NCBI GenBank assembly: GCA_963705385.1
Contig: OY970075.1
Span: 62,001 to 126,000, forward strand
DNA from: MFD02979-c5 sp963705385
Lineage (GTDB): Bacteria > Bacteroidota > Bacteroidia > Cytophagales > Amoebophilaceae
Direction of reading: 5' to 3'
DNA: 64,000 bases
The notes under the pieces are model-generated. The model made no database searches. It was not told where the DNA came from and saw only the letters and a program-made list of their open reading frames with translations. A program made the position numbers and the translations under genes. How positions within the stretch are numbered: position 1 is the stretch's first letter; every line of letters begins with the position of its first letter. This document shows positions 36,640 through 45,584 of the stretch, one piece after another.

Positions 36640-38880
36640 ATGTTTCGTAACATTTTATACTCCTTTCCGGCACAGCTACTCATTAACCATCTTAGGGAAA
36701 ATAAAGTACTTCTATTCTTCTGGGCCGTTCTATTTGGAGCTGTTACAGGTAACTTGGGGGACTTTTTAGAGCTGCATCAGCTTATTTTAGACCCCGAATA
36801 TTTAGGAGAAAGTGGATTCTGGAGCTTTTTCATCCTGGGTATGGCCCTAGGAGGATTTACGGTGGCTTTCCACATCACTACCTATATCATTGATATCCAT
36901 AAATTTCCCTTTGTAGGAGCATTGTCAAGCCCTTTTTCCAAGTTTTGTTTGAACAACAGCATTATTCCACTTGCTTTCCTGCTTACTTATCTCGTCTGTA
37001 TATTACAGTTTCAATGGACAGCTGAATACAGCACTACCCAGGCTGTCATCATCAAGGTTTTGGGACTTTTTACAGGTCTAAGTCTAATATTCTCTTTGAC
37101 ATTCGTGTATATGAAATTCACCCATAAGGATGTTTTTCAATATTTAGCCCAAAGCCTAACACAAAGGCTACGACAAGCGGTGTTCTATAGGGTGAGTTTG
37201 CTCCGTAGGCTTATAGTGCCCAAGAGGTATACCTTTAAGGTGCATACTTATTTGGAAACCCCTTTTCAAATTGGTTACACCCAAGATCTGGACAAGTATT
37301 ATGACAAAGAAATCGTACTGCAAATATTTAACCAAAACCACTTTACTCTCCTCATCTTTGAGTTAATAGCCATTGGCCTATTATTTACACTGAGCATCTT
37401 GAGCTATTCCCCTTTTTCTCAAATTCCTGCTGCTGCAAGCGGTATTTTGTTCTTAGCTATTTTGGTCATGCTCACTGGTTTTATCTCTTTTTGGGCTAAG
37501 AGGTGGATAGATACAGTCATTATTGCTATACTCATTACCCTTAATCTGCTTACTAAACGTGGACTGGTGTTTAATTCCAGAGAAAATCATGCTTTTGGGT
37601 TGCGCTACAATACAAGCCGAGCAGCGTACTCACTCGAGCAGGTCCATAGAGTGAATAGTAGAGAGCATTATTCAGAAGATAAAGAGCATACGCTAAAAAT
37701 TCTGGACAACTGGCGTAGGAAATTTCCAATCTCAGCCTCTCCTAAATTAGTAATCATTTGCGCTAGCGGTGGTGGCCAGAGAGCAGCCCTATGGACTATG
37801 AAAGTCTTGCAAGAAGCTAACAGCCTCACTCAAGGCAAGCTGATGGAGCATACCATGCTGATGAGCTGTGTTTCAGGCGGTGCCTTAGGGGCAGGCTACT
37901 TTAGAGAGTTATACCTAAGAAGCAAACAAAAAGAACCTGTCAACCTTTATGACCTGAAGTACCTAGATAATATAGCACGTGACAGTCTCAACCCAATTGT
38001 CTTTAGCCTTGTAACCAACGATATCCTGTTTGACTTCAACAAGTTTAACTACAACGGAATCTCATATAGACGAGATAGGGGCTATGCAATCGAGGATCAG
38101 GTTAATAAGCATACAGACTTCATGATGGATAAGCCACTCAAGGCCTACAAAGAGCCAGAATTTAACAGCCTCATACCTATGATGATTTTGACGCCTACCA
38201 TCATCAACGATGGAAACAAACTATTTATATCTCCTCACCAAGTTTCTTACATGAGCACAGGGTTTACAGCAGGGAAGACTTCAGAGGAGAATAAAAAATT
38301 AAAAGGAATTGATTTCATACGGTTTTTTAAGGACCAAGGCGCTGAAGACCTGCGTTTCTTGAGTGCGTTACGTATGAATGCTACTTTTCCTTATGTGCTC
38401 CCTAGTGTCGCTTTACCTAGCACACCTACCATAGAAGTAATGGATGCAGGACTCTTTGATAATTTTGGGGTTACAGGCGCAGTACAATTCTTGTATGTAT
38501 TTAGCGATTGGATTGCAAAGAACACTTCTGGGGCGGTTTTACTCTCTGTAAGAGTTAACACAAAAGAACAAGAACTAACCCAATGTGAAGCAGAATCTTT
38601 ATTCCAAAAGCTCACTAAACCTGCCAGCATCTACAAAGTATGGGCCAATATGCAGGATATTAGGAATGATGGGCTTATAGAGCTAGCCAATGCCTGGCTG
38701 CAGAGTAATATTGTAGAGGTTGAATTTCAGTATACAGGAACAAAAATAAAAAAGCAGTCCCGCACTGGAAAAGTTTCTTTAGGTTGGCACCTAACTACTG
38801 AAGAAAAACTAGATATTTTAGAGGCTATTGATACAAGAGATAATCAAAAAGCGTTGCATCAACTTAAGGCGTTATTCTAA
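36640..38880 (+). CDS. Patatin-like phospholipase with membrane N-terminus
   Basis: 746 residues from the ATG at 36640 (the frame runs up to a TTG at 36523, but that extension has no conserved look). The N-terminal part (to about 330) holds several membrane helices, including LLFFWAVLFGAVTGNLGDF, IPLAFLLTYLVCILQF and ILFLAILVMLTGFISFW. The C-terminal part is a patatin domain: IICASGGGQRAALWTMKVLQ (oxyanion loop), SCVSGGALGAGYFRELYL (nucleophile serine in the VSGGA elbow) and VMDAGLFDNFG (catalytic Asp). Patatins hydrolyse acyl esters of phospholipids, and intracellular bacteria often use them on host or own membranes. Here the enzyme is membrane-bound and lacks a secretion signal, so membrane-lipid turnover is equally possible. 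Confidence 0.85.
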   Translation: MFRNILYSFPAQLLINHLRENKVLLFFWAVLFGAVTGNLGDFLELHQLILDPEYLGESGFWSFFILGMALGGFTVAFHITTYIIDIHKFPFVGALSSPFSKFCLNNSIIPLAFLLTYLVCILQFQWTAEYSTTQAVIIKVLGLFTGLSLIFSLTFVYMKFTHKDVFQYLAQSLTQRLRQAVFYRVSLLRRLIVPKRYTFKVHTYLETPFQIGYTQDLDKYYDKEIVLQIFNQNHFTLLIFELIAIGLLFTLSILSYSPFSQIPAAASGILFLAILVMLTGFISFWAKRWIDTVIIAILITLNLLTKRGLVFNSRENHAFGLRYNTSRAAYSLEQVHRVNSREHYSEDKEHTLKILDNWRRKFPISASPKLVIICASGGGQRAALWTMKVLQEANSLTQGKLMEHTMLMSCVSGGALGAGYFRELYLRSKQKEPVNLYDLKYLDNIARDSLNPIVFSLVTNDILFDFNKFNYNGISYRRDRGYAIEDQVNKHTDFMMDKPLKAYKEPEFNSLIPMMILTPTIINDGNKLFISPHQVSYMSTGFTAGKTSEENKKLKGIDFIRFFKDQGAEDLRFLSALRMNATFPYVLPSVALPSTPTIEVMDAGLFDNFGVTGAVQFLYVFSDWIAKNTSGAVLLSVRVNTKEQELTQCEAESLFQKLTKPASIYKVWANMQDIRNDGLIELANAWLQSNIVEVEFQYTGTKIKKQSRTGKVSLGWHLTTEEKLDILEAIDTRDNQKALHQLKALF

Positions 38881-39122
38881 TCCTTGCTTTCAAAGAACTG
38901 CACCAAAATGTGTGGAGTAAACTTACCCTTTAGGATTATGGAAAAACAACCCCAAAAATATTTTTTACAGAGCTACAGAAATTCTCCCCAATAGATAGAG
39001 TATTGCTTAGGCAAGAGAACTATACACTGGGGCGCCATCCCTTGATAAAAGCCTTTTGGGTTAGTACGGTCGAAGTAGTCTGGAAATTTTTTATATTTTT
39101 TAGTAATTATTATATACGCATT
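38881..39122. other. Gap after patatin gene, no gene seen
   Basis: About 240 bases. The minus strand may continue decayed sequence downstream of the FBPase remnant, but no reliable frame is visible. Confidence 0.4.
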
Positions 39123-39301
39123 TTAGGCGTTGCAGGATAGCAGTCTCTTCACCATCTCTACAGAAGACTCTACAGAGCCTATATAGAAGGGAATGCGTTG
39201 GTGAATTGCATTAGGCTCTAAGGGTCAATATGGATTGTCTACCATCGCTGGTTACGCCCCCAGCGTGCTTAGCCACAAAAGCGAGGGCCTTGCACTCTAG
39301 G
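39123..39301 (-). pseudogene. fbp: Fructose-1,6-bisphosphatase class I, C-terminal remnant
   Basis: On the minus strand the frame reads CKALAFVAKHAGGVTSDGRQ-SIL, then, after a one-base shift near 39213, LEPNAIHQRIPFYIGSVESS and a normal-looking end at 39123. These are the last conserved blocks of class I FBPase (…AxAFLVEQAGGxASxGxxxIL, then IHQRxPxxIGSxxEV). Everything upstream is missing: the frame is cut at 39302 by the end of an IS481-family copy. With truncation and frameshift it is dead. Confidence 0.75.
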
Positions 39302-39722
39302 TGTTTAGTCCCATGGAGAAGTAGTTTGGATTAATATTAAAATATTCCGGATGGACCCTCCATTCATTAATAATAAATTGCCATGGGGTCCTGCCCTTTA
39401 GGCTCTTCAGCCGCTTGGCAAAGTTATAAGCCATCAGATAAGCATGAAGGTGTTCTTTTAGTTGTAGATGACTTGCATAGGTAAACGTATTTACTGTAGC
39501 TTCTTTTAACCCTCTGTTCATGCGCTCTACTTGTCCATTAGTCCATGGATGCTTCACTTTAGTCTTTCTGTGCTCTATAACATGTTCTTTGCACGTGCGT
39601 TCAAATATGTGTGCAAAAGCATTTTTATGATGCTCATGGTTTGTGAATTGAATCCCATTATCAGTGAGCACCTTGTGAATTTTGTATGGCACTACTCGAA
39701 TTAACTCACGCAAAAATGCTGC
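39302..39722 (-). mobile_element. IS481-family fragment (3' part of transposase)
   Basis: Contains the 12-bp end TGTTTAGTCCCA (39302-39313) and the last 138 residues of the rve transposase, from AAFLRELIRVV to SMGLNT and stop. It is nearly identical to the same region at 3516-3936. The first half of the element is absent, so it is immobile. It interrupts the fbp remnant on one side and abuts a 22-bp palindrome on the other. Its intact C-terminus shows where the transposase normally ends. Confidence 0.85.
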
Positions 39723-39727
39723 TTCTC

Positions 39728-39749
39728 TTTTAGCATGGCCATGCTAAAA
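39728..39749. repeat. 22-bp perfect palindrome
   Basis: TTTTAGCATGGCCATGCTAAAA is fully self-complementary. It lies between the IS481 fragment and the aspartokinase gene, 84 bases before the ATG at 39833. It ends in A/T tracts on both sides, so it could act as a bidirectional terminator. Confidence 0.55.
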
Positions 39750-39787
39750 ATGGAGCTACAAGTTATCAAATTCTGCATGCTACCTCT

Positions 39788-39795
39788 TAACTTTG
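39788..39795 (+). promoter_or_regulatory. Bacteroidota -7 element (aspartokinase)
   Basis: TAACTTTG fits TAnnTTTG, 38 bases before the ATG. No convincing TTTG box lies 20 bases upstream, so support is partial. Confidence 0.4.
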
Positions 39796-39832
39796 TGTCC
39801 ATCTTCAAAAGTAGTTTCCTCTATGAAGGCCT

Positions 39833-41089
39833 ATGAGGGTATTTAAATTTGGTGGTGCTTCTATCCAAGACGCGGAGGTAGTAAAAAAGCTAGTAAACAT
39901 CATAAAAGCAGAGGAGTCGCTAGTCTTGGTTATCTCAGCAATGGGCAAAACAACCAGGGCCTTAGAAGCTATTTTTCAGCAAAAGGTAGATAACCAGCCT
40001 TATGAAGAGGCCATACAAAGTCTCTTTGTACTGCATCGAAACATCATAGACCAACTTTTCGTTTCCTCAAGGCAAGAAGTTCAGCAAGTATTGGCTCAGT
40101 ATAAAGCGCAGCTTTTCAAAACTTTAAGCCCTCCCTATGTACCTGATTCATTGGACAAATTTTACAGTGAGGTAGTCGCTTGGGGGGAGCTAGTAGCTTC
40201 TAAGATTATTTATCATTACTTACAAGAGCAACAGGTAGCTTGTACTTGGTTGGATGCCAGAAAATACATTAAAACCAACAATGAATTTTACAATGCGCAG
40301 ATCGATTGGGTGGCAACTGAAGTTTTAGTCAAACAGGAATTTTCTGCTCTTTTAAAACAAAATCAAGTCGTACTCACACAAGGATTTATTGGAAGCAACA
40401 AAGCTGGTGAAACTACAACGCTGGGCAAGGAAGGCTCTGACTTTACAGGCGCTATCCTGGCAGGTGTGCTATCAGCACAATCTTTAACTGTCTGGAAGGA
40501 TGTGCCGGGAATTATGAGCGCGGACCCCAAGATTTTCAAAGTTGCTATTAAGTTTGACCAGCTTTCTTATCAAGCAATGGCAGAGATGGCTTTTTATGGC
40601 GCTAAAGTCATCCATCCCAAGGCTATAGAACCTTTGGCTACACACAATATTCCCTTATATGTCAGGCCTTTTCAGTACCCTCATGAGCCAGGTACAGTAA
40701 TAACGCAACATACTTCAGCAGTCAATCATCCTGTCTACATTTTACAAGAAGAGCAATGCTTGGTTAGGCTTAGCTTAGAAAACTTTACGTTTTTCGCAGA
40801 AGAGCAATTAAAAGAAGTTTTTAATTGTTTAGCTAAGCAGGCCATGCGGGCCAACCTTCTAGAAAGGAACGCTTGTGCTCTTTCTATCTGCCTGTATGAG
40901 GATCCCCTGAAGATCAAAGCATTACTGGCTATGCTCAGTAAAAGCTTCAAGGTACATTACCAAGCGCCAGTATGTTTACTGACGGTTATGCACCCAAACA
41001 AGGACAAGGTCCACCTGCTATTACGGAATAAAACTATCTTGTTAGTGCAACAGCAGCAAGGGCTTTATCAGGCGGTGTTCCAAAAGTAA
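39833..41089 (+). CDS. Aspartate kinase
   Basis: Phosphorylates aspartate, the entry to lysine/diaminopimelate, threonine and methionine synthesis. The 418 residues begin VFKFGGASIQDAEVVKKL (nucleotide-binding K-F-G-G-x-S). The body shows VTQGFIGSN-like TQGFIGSNKAGETTTLGKEG, SDFTGAILAGVLSAQ, VWKDVPGIMSADPK and MAFYGAKVIHPKAIEP. The C-terminal region (about 300-418) would hold regulatory ACT domains but is shorter than in feedback-regulated forms. No homoserine dehydrogenase domain is attached. In this context, with the mre/PBP2 genes nearby, a role in diaminopimelate supply for peptidoglycan is likely. Downstream pathway genes are not in the window. Confidence 0.93.
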   Translation: MRVFKFGGASIQDAEVVKKLVNIIKAEESLVLVISAMGKTTRALEAIFQQKVDNQPYEEAIQSLFVLHRNIIDQLFVSSRQEVQQVLAQYKAQLFKTLSPPYVPDSLDKFYSEVVAWGELVASKIIYHYLQEQQVACTWLDARKYIKTNNEFYNAQIDWVATEVLVKQEFSALLKQNQVVLTQGFIGSNKAGETTTLGKEGSDFTGAILAGVLSAQSLTVWKDVPGIMSADPKIFKVAIKFDQLSYQAMAEMAFYGAKVIHPKAIEPLATHNIPLYVRPFQYPHEPGTVITQHTSAVNHPVYILQEEQCLVRLSLENFTFFAEEQLKEVFNCLAKQAMRANLLERNACALSICLYEDPLKIKALLAMLSKSFKVHYQAPVCLLTVMHPNKDKVHLLLRNKTILLVQQQQGLYQAVFQK

Positions 41090-41218
41090 AAAAAAGCTGT
41101 ACCAGAGCCGAATTTTTGGTGACTGCCTTGCTGAACTTACCCATTAATTGGAATAATAGGGATAAAGCTACACCCACCTCAAAAGGCCTCTGATACAGCC
41201 CTGTTTTAGCAAATTTAC

Positions 41219-41440
41219 CTAGTACTCATCCTCATGAAAGAGGAAATCATCTTTGGTAGGATAATCAGGCCATATTTCTTCGATGTTACTATAAGGTTGA
41301 TTGTCGTCTTCAAGTTCTTGAAGGTTCTCTATCACTTCTAATGGAGCCCCTGAGCGTTTCGCATAGTCGAGCAACTCTTCTTTGGTCGCTGGCCAGGGTG
41401 CATCATCTAAATAAGATGCTAATTCAAGAGTCCAGTACAT
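41219..41440 (-). CDS. DUF2795 protein
   Basis: 73 residues from the ATG at 41440, starting MYWTLELASYLDDAPWPATK and ending IEEIWPDYPTKDDFLFHEDE-Y. This is the strongly conserved Bacteroidota DUF2795 form (small acidic helical protein). The frame extends nine codons further upstream, but the family starts at MYWTLEL. Function unknown. It is monocistronic on the minus strand between aspartokinase and the LolE-like permease. Confidence 0.85.
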   Translation of the reverse strand: MYWTLELASYLDDAPWPATKEELLDYAKRSGAPLEVIENLQELEDDNQPYSNIEEIWPDYPTKDDFLFHEDEY

Positions 41441-41635
41441 ATCTATTTGTTTACAATTTTTCAACAAGGAACTTAGTGGTGTTTCAACAATATCGAATTA
41501 ACACTTTTATTGTTTTATGCGCAATACCATTACTTTATTTTGGATAGTATTAATACGTCTGTATAGAGTTCTCTAAACCCTATCTTGCAGCAAATCCTCT
41601 GACCACAATTGTCGCTAAGTATCAAATATTTTCAA

Positions 41636-42859
41636 ATGATATTCTCCTTTTTTATTGCAAAGCGCTACTTCCAAATGGGTAGCTTCAAAAACTTAATCCA
41701 TTATATTGGGCTCATCTCATTTGTCAGCATAGCGCTAAGTACAATGGCTTTGCTGCTCGTCTTGTTTGTCTTTAATGGGCTGGAAGATCTGGTTAAATCT
41801 TTATTCCGCTCTTTTGATCCAGACATTAAGGTTGAGCTTAAAAAAGGTAAAAGCTTTGTACTCGACACGGATCTGATGGGCCAAATAAAAGCTATAGAGG
41901 GCGTGGTCAAAGTGGTTGATGTAATAGAAGACAATGCCCTACTATGTTACCAAGGCCGCCAAATGGTGGTAAAACTAAAGGGCGTATCTGAAGACTTTAT
42001 CCATCAGAATTGCTTAGCAGCATTTATTAAGCAAGGTAGTTTTAAACTAAAGCAGGAGGGAAAAGACTTTGCTATCATAGGTAACGGCGTACAACATGCA
42101 TTATCTGTCCATCTAGCCAACCATTCTCATGTCCTTCAGATATTTTATCCCAGGGATGTGAAGGGCAATACAAGTATCTCCAGCCCACTGTATCAGTGTA
42201 AAAATATTACGGCGGGTGCAGTTTTTGCTGTTGAGAAACGTTTTGACGAAAATCATGTCATTGTACCTGTTGATTTTGCTGCTACACTGATGGATATGGA
42301 TGGGGAAAGAACTGCCTTAGAGATACAAGTAGCAGCAGGATTTTCTACAGATGAGATACAGCGAAAGTTAAGGGAGTGTGTACCTGATAGTTTCCAAGTA
42401 CTTAATAGCAACGAGCAGCAGGCTACCCTGATGCAAGCCATTCATATCGAACGACTTTTCGTGTTTTTAACTTTTTCTTTGATTCTGCTTGTTGCCTCTT
42501 TGAATGTTTTCTTTGTTTTATCTATGCTAGTGTTAGACAAACGGCAAGACATTGCCACAATGTACACTCTAGGGGCCACTTCAAGAGACATAAAACGTAT
42601 TTTCCTAATGGAGGGGCTATTCATTGCTTTAAGTGGTGCTGCCTTAGGCATGATTGCTGCTTGGGTACTTAGTTGGCTGCAACAGACCTTTGGAGTTGTA
42701 TCTTTGGGAACAGAGACGAGCCTTGTAGAGGCCTATCCTATCAGAAGGAAGGCGAGCGACTTTGTTTACACAGCTGTCAGCATAGTAGTGATGGCACTTA
42801 TCGCTGTTTATCCTCCTGCCTACTTAGCTACCAAGGCTCCCGTAGAGGCACAGAGGTGA
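41636..42859 (+). CDS. LolC/LolE-type ABC transporter permease
   Basis: A 407-residue membrane protein of the FtsX/MacB superfamily. It has a first helix after the N-terminal FFIAKRYF (YIGLISFVSIALSTMALLLV), a large periplasmic domain (about 55-270), and three C-terminal helices with the FtsX motif RLFVFLTFSLILLVASLNVF and DKRQDIATMYTLGATSRDIK. This matches the lipoprotein-releasing permease family, which extracts lipoproteins from the inner membrane. The ATPase partner (LolD) is not in the window. A TTG at 41609 is also in frame, but the ATG at 41636 fits the family. The assignment within LolC/LolE is uncertain. Confidence 0.85.
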   Translation: MIFSFFIAKRYFQMGSFKNLIHYIGLISFVSIALSTMALLLVLFVFNGLEDLVKSLFRSFDPDIKVELKKGKSFVLDTDLMGQIKAIEGVVKVVDVIEDNALLCYQGRQMVVKLKGVSEDFIHQNCLAAFIKQGSFKLKQEGKDFAIIGNGVQHALSVHLANHSHVLQIFYPRDVKGNTSISSPLYQCKNITAGAVFAVEKRFDENHVIVPVDFAATLMDMDGERTALEIQVAAGFSTDEIQRKLRECVPDSFQVLNSNEQQATLMQAIHIERLFVFLTFSLILLVASLNVFFVLSMLVLDKRQDIATMYTLGATSRDIKRIFLMEGLFIALSGAALGMIAAWVLSWLQQTFGVVSLGTETSLVEAYPIRRKASDFVYTAVSIVVMALIAVYPPAYLATKAPVEAQR

Positions 42860-42890
42860 AGAAAGATAAAGTGAGTATAAATTAACCTTA

Positions 42891-42923
42891 TTTGGATAGA
42901 GTAGATATAGTGACTTATTTTTG
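42891..42923 (+). promoter_or_regulatory. Bacteroidota promoter for tRNA-Ser
   Basis: TTTG at 42891-42894, a 21-base spacer and TATTTTTG at 42916-42923 form a textbook Bacteroidota promoter (TTTG / TAnnTTTG), starting transcription about 10 bases before the tRNA. Confidence 0.7.
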
Positions 42924-42938
42924 TCTGGCGAATCGATC

Positions 42939-43025
42939 AGAGGGTTGGCGGAGCGGTCGAACGCGGCGGTCTTGAAAACCGTTGTACTTGCGAGAGTACC
43001 GGGGGTTCGAATCCCTCACCCTCTA
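42939..43025 (+). tRNA. tRNA-Ser (TGA)
   Basis: An 87-nt class II cloverleaf. The acceptor AGAGGGT pairs with ACCCTCT, the anticodon loop CTTGAAA carries TGA, a long variable arm (TGTACTTGCGAGAGTAC) follows, and the T arm holds GGTTCGAATCC. The discriminator is A and CCA is not encoded. Confidence 0.96.
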
Positions 43026-43053
43026 CATTTTTATTTGCTGATCCAGCAGGCCT

Positions 43054-44007
43054 TTATTCACCACAACTGCGCACTTTTAACTTCTTTGGCTTAGGAAAAT
43101 GCTCTTTTAGTTGGTCTTTTTGTAAAGGAAGGGTTAGTAGGGTATTGAGCTCAGGCTGGCCAGCATCGACCCAGCATGTTAGCCAAAATCCCCCTACCAT
43201 TTTGACGGCAGCACGTGCCTGCTGTTCCACTTGTCCATTAAGCATGGTATGATAAGCTTGTGCATAGGCAATGGAGTAAACTTTTTGAAGAGTACCTCCT
43301 CTTTGCTCAAAACTATATTTTTTGCTGGCAGGGAAAGTTTCCGACAGCCTTTTCTCATAACTTAATACATTGCATACTTCTTTGTGAGCCGTCATAATAG
43401 CTTCCCAAGCCTCTTGCTGTGGATTATCGATATACTTGGCTTTTCCAACAAAAAAATCGTAGCTGGCTAGGAAGAGCTCTGGCAAACGCCCTTCCCACAG
43501 CCCATGTATGCCTTGCTGATTGGTCAACTGTCCATCATAATTCTTGGAGGTATGTAGCGGAACGTGGGCATCAGCAATGTAATGGCCTATGTCAGCTGAG
43601 AGCTTTAGGATCTGGTAAAGGTCTTTTTGCTGGAAAGCTTTTGTAAGCTTATGTTTCATGTGGTAAATGTGCCAGGGAAGGATACCGTGTTCTACAAGCA
43701 TCTGCTCAGGGTAAGCTTCTAAAGCTTGGTGCCAGTACCGGGGTATTTCCCACGAAGTGCTATCACCATAGTAGTCTATATCAATATAATGCCGAGAGGC
43801 CTCTCCTTCTACTGCATAGCGCCTTTTGTCTGGGTCAATGGCATGCTCAGTAATAAGGTGTATATAATGCTTATAAAAGTTGAGTATAGGAGGAGGTAAC
43901 GTAAAGGCTGCGTGCCTATTGATCTGTTTGTGCGCAAAAAAACCCCACCCTATTGATACTGGAGTAGGCAAGATGAGTAGGAGTAAAATAAAGTTTGTTT
44001 TCTTCAT
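43054..44007 (-). CDS. Zinc-dependent phospholipase C / S1-P1 nuclease-like protein
   Basis: 317 residues with a signal peptide (ILLLLILPTPVSIGWGFFAH). After cleavage the mature N-terminus would start with a Trp next to histidines (WGFFAHKQINRHA), as in the trinuclear-zinc phospholipase C / P1 nuclease fold. Further zinc-ligand motifs are SADIGHYIADAHVPLHTSKN and HGLWEGRLPEL. Bacteroidota carry this family as exported 'zinc dependent phospholipase C family' proteins. Whether it cuts phospholipid or single-stranded nucleic acid cannot be decided. It is alone on the minus strand downstream of tRNA-Ser. Confidence 0.85.
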   Translation of the reverse strand: MKKTNFILLLLILPTPVSIGWGFFAHKQINRHAAFTLPPPILNFYKHYIHLITEHAIDPDKRRYAVEGEASRHYIDIDYYGDSTSWEIPRYWHQALEAYPEQMLVEHGILPWHIYHMKHKLTKAFQQKDLYQILKLSADIGHYIADAHVPLHTSKNYDGQLTNQQGIHGLWEGRLPELFLASYDFFVGKAKYIDNPQQEAWEAIMTAHKEVCNVLSYEKRLSETFPASKKYSFEQRGGTLQKVYSIAYAQAYHTMLNGQVEQQARAAVKMVGGFWLTCWVDAGQPELNTLLTLPLQKDQLKEHFPKPKKLKVRSCGE

Positions 44008-44152
44008 AAGGTAGCTATTTATGAGGCCACAGCTGGTCTAATAGCCTTGTAAAGCAACTCTGCAAGGCGCTAAACACATAGCAGGCCCTGGCTTAATTTC
44101 ATGGAAAATATTTACCTTAGCTAAATTGAGTAAAGGTCAAAAATATCTCTTA

Positions 44153-45487
44153 ATGTGTACTGCCTTCCGCCCGCCTAAAAATTTTTTGACGTCCGTAAGG
44201 GTAGCCCTGCTTCCACTGTTGTTTCTACTAGGGCTCTTACTGAGTTTTTACCCCGCCCAGGGTAAGACAGAAACACAGAATGAGGCTATAGAGGTAAAAA
44301 AGACAGGGAGGCAAGATGAATGGATGACCTTCCCTTATACTGTTCAACTTAGCCCTTACCGAAGCTTTACCCAATATATTCCTCAAAAGATAAATCTAGA
44401 AGGTGATATAGAACAGGATCAGAGCTTAAGGATTAGGGGCATAAACGCCGACATAGGTGTTTATCAAATCAGAAGGTTTTTTTGGAAATACTTTCATTGC
44501 TACCCGAAGCTAGGTCTTTTGGTGAACTACGGTAGGCTTGAGAACAAAGGAAGTACAATAGGAGGTTTAGTTTACTTGGCGCCACAACATGATCATCAAG
44601 CTCTATGTGAGCTCGTCCCTAGGTTAGGGATAGGGGTTGCTTACGTTAACGTACCGGGGACTAACCTGACGAAAGAAGCTAAAGGAAGAGAAGAAAAGGA
44701 AAAAGTGTACGACAAAGACCAGGAAGAAGATATTTACAGGCAAGGAATCAGCTTAGACCTATCGCTTGCCCTAGCCTGCCAGGTTAGATGCAATCCTAAC
44801 TGGGCGCTTAGCCCTAGTATAGGCTTCAACTATATGCCCTATTTTACCCAAAAAGAAACTGAAGAAGTCGAAGAAGAAAAATATCTGAAAATCATTACTG
44901 CCGGCTTGGGGTTTAACTATACCCCTAACCCAAGCTATGTGCGTTATTCTAATCCGAAAGGCTTAAAAAGCAATAGAGTAGATATAGGCTTTCTGTCGGC
45001 ACTCAAAAAAAATAAGCCATTTTCTCAGAAACAACTAACCCAGCAGGAGGGTACTAAGAAACAGCTAAAACAGAAAGAAGAAGATGATAGTAGTGATAAA
45101 TACTACTACGTTGGGGGTATGTATGGTCATTGGAGTTTATGGCTAGGCAAAAACCATGCCTTTACTTTGGCTACTGAATGGATTAAAGACTGGGCCACAA
45201 AAGAAGTGATCAAGAAAATGGTGAAGACAGACCACCTTAAAATTGCCCTTTTGGTGGGGCACGAGTTTCTATGGGGTAAACTCATATTTGGACAACAGCT
45301 AGGATTCTATCTGGTGAATAATGCGATCCAAACAGATGGTTTTTGTTATACGCGGTTGGGACTGGAATACAGAATTACAGATTTCTTCTTTATAGGTACA
45401 AGTCTCAAGACGGCTCTGAAAATTACGGAAAAGGATTTTAGTGCAGAGACAGATTTCATCGACTTCAGAATCGGCTACGAGTTCTAA
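44153..45487 (+). CDS. Outer-membrane beta-barrel protein, PagL-like
   Basis: 444 residues from the ATG at 44153 (TTG at 44126 also in frame). A signal-type segment VALLPLLFLLGLLLSFYPAQ is followed by a mostly beta-strand chain with alternating aromatic residues and a C-terminal phenylalanine (DFRIGYEF), as in outer-membrane barrels. PYTVQLSPYRSFTQ, YPKLGLLVNYGRLENKG and LVPRLGIGVAYVN resemble the Bacteroidota acyloxyacyl hydrolase (lipid A 3-O-deacylase, PagL-like) family. The catalytic His-Ser motif expected in the middle (HxSN) is not seen; the equivalent region reads NWALSPSIGFNYMP. A charged insert (KEAKGREEKEKVYDKDQEED) breaks the barrel. Enzyme activity is therefore doubtful, and a structural or surface role is equally possible. 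Confidence 0.65.
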   Translation: MCTAFRPPKNFLTSVRVALLPLLFLLGLLLSFYPAQGKTETQNEAIEVKKTGRQDEWMTFPYTVQLSPYRSFTQYIPQKINLEGDIEQDQSLRIRGINADIGVYQIRRFFWKYFHCYPKLGLLVNYGRLENKGSTIGGLVYLAPQHDHQALCELVPRLGIGVAYVNVPGTNLTKEAKGREEKEKVYDKDQEEDIYRQGISLDLSLALACQVRCNPNWALSPSIGFNYMPYFTQKETEEVEEEKYLKIITAGLGFNYTPNPSYVRYSNPKGLKSNRVDIGFLSALKKNKPFSQKQLTQQEGTKKQLKQKEEDDSSDKYYYVGGMYGHWSLWLGKNHAFTLATEWIKDWATKEVIKKMVKTDHLKIALLVGHEFLWGKLIFGQQLGFYLVNNAIQTDGFCYTRLGLEYRITDFFFIGTSLKTALKITEKDFSAETDFIDFRIGYEF

Positions 45488-45547
45488 TGCACACAAATAA
45501 TCAGAAGCACAGCGAGGAAGTGGGTTTTTTTTATACGGAACAGGTAT

Positions 45548-45555
45548 TATATTTG
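45548..45555 (+). promoter_or_regulatory. Bacteroidota -7 element (rpsT)
   Basis: TATATTTG lies 30 bases before the rpsT ATG and matches TAnnTTTG. A T-rich tract sits about 20 bases upstream, without a clear TTTG. Confidence 0.45.
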
Positions 45556-45584
45556 TGACCCCTGAATAAAGTAAGCATACCAGA

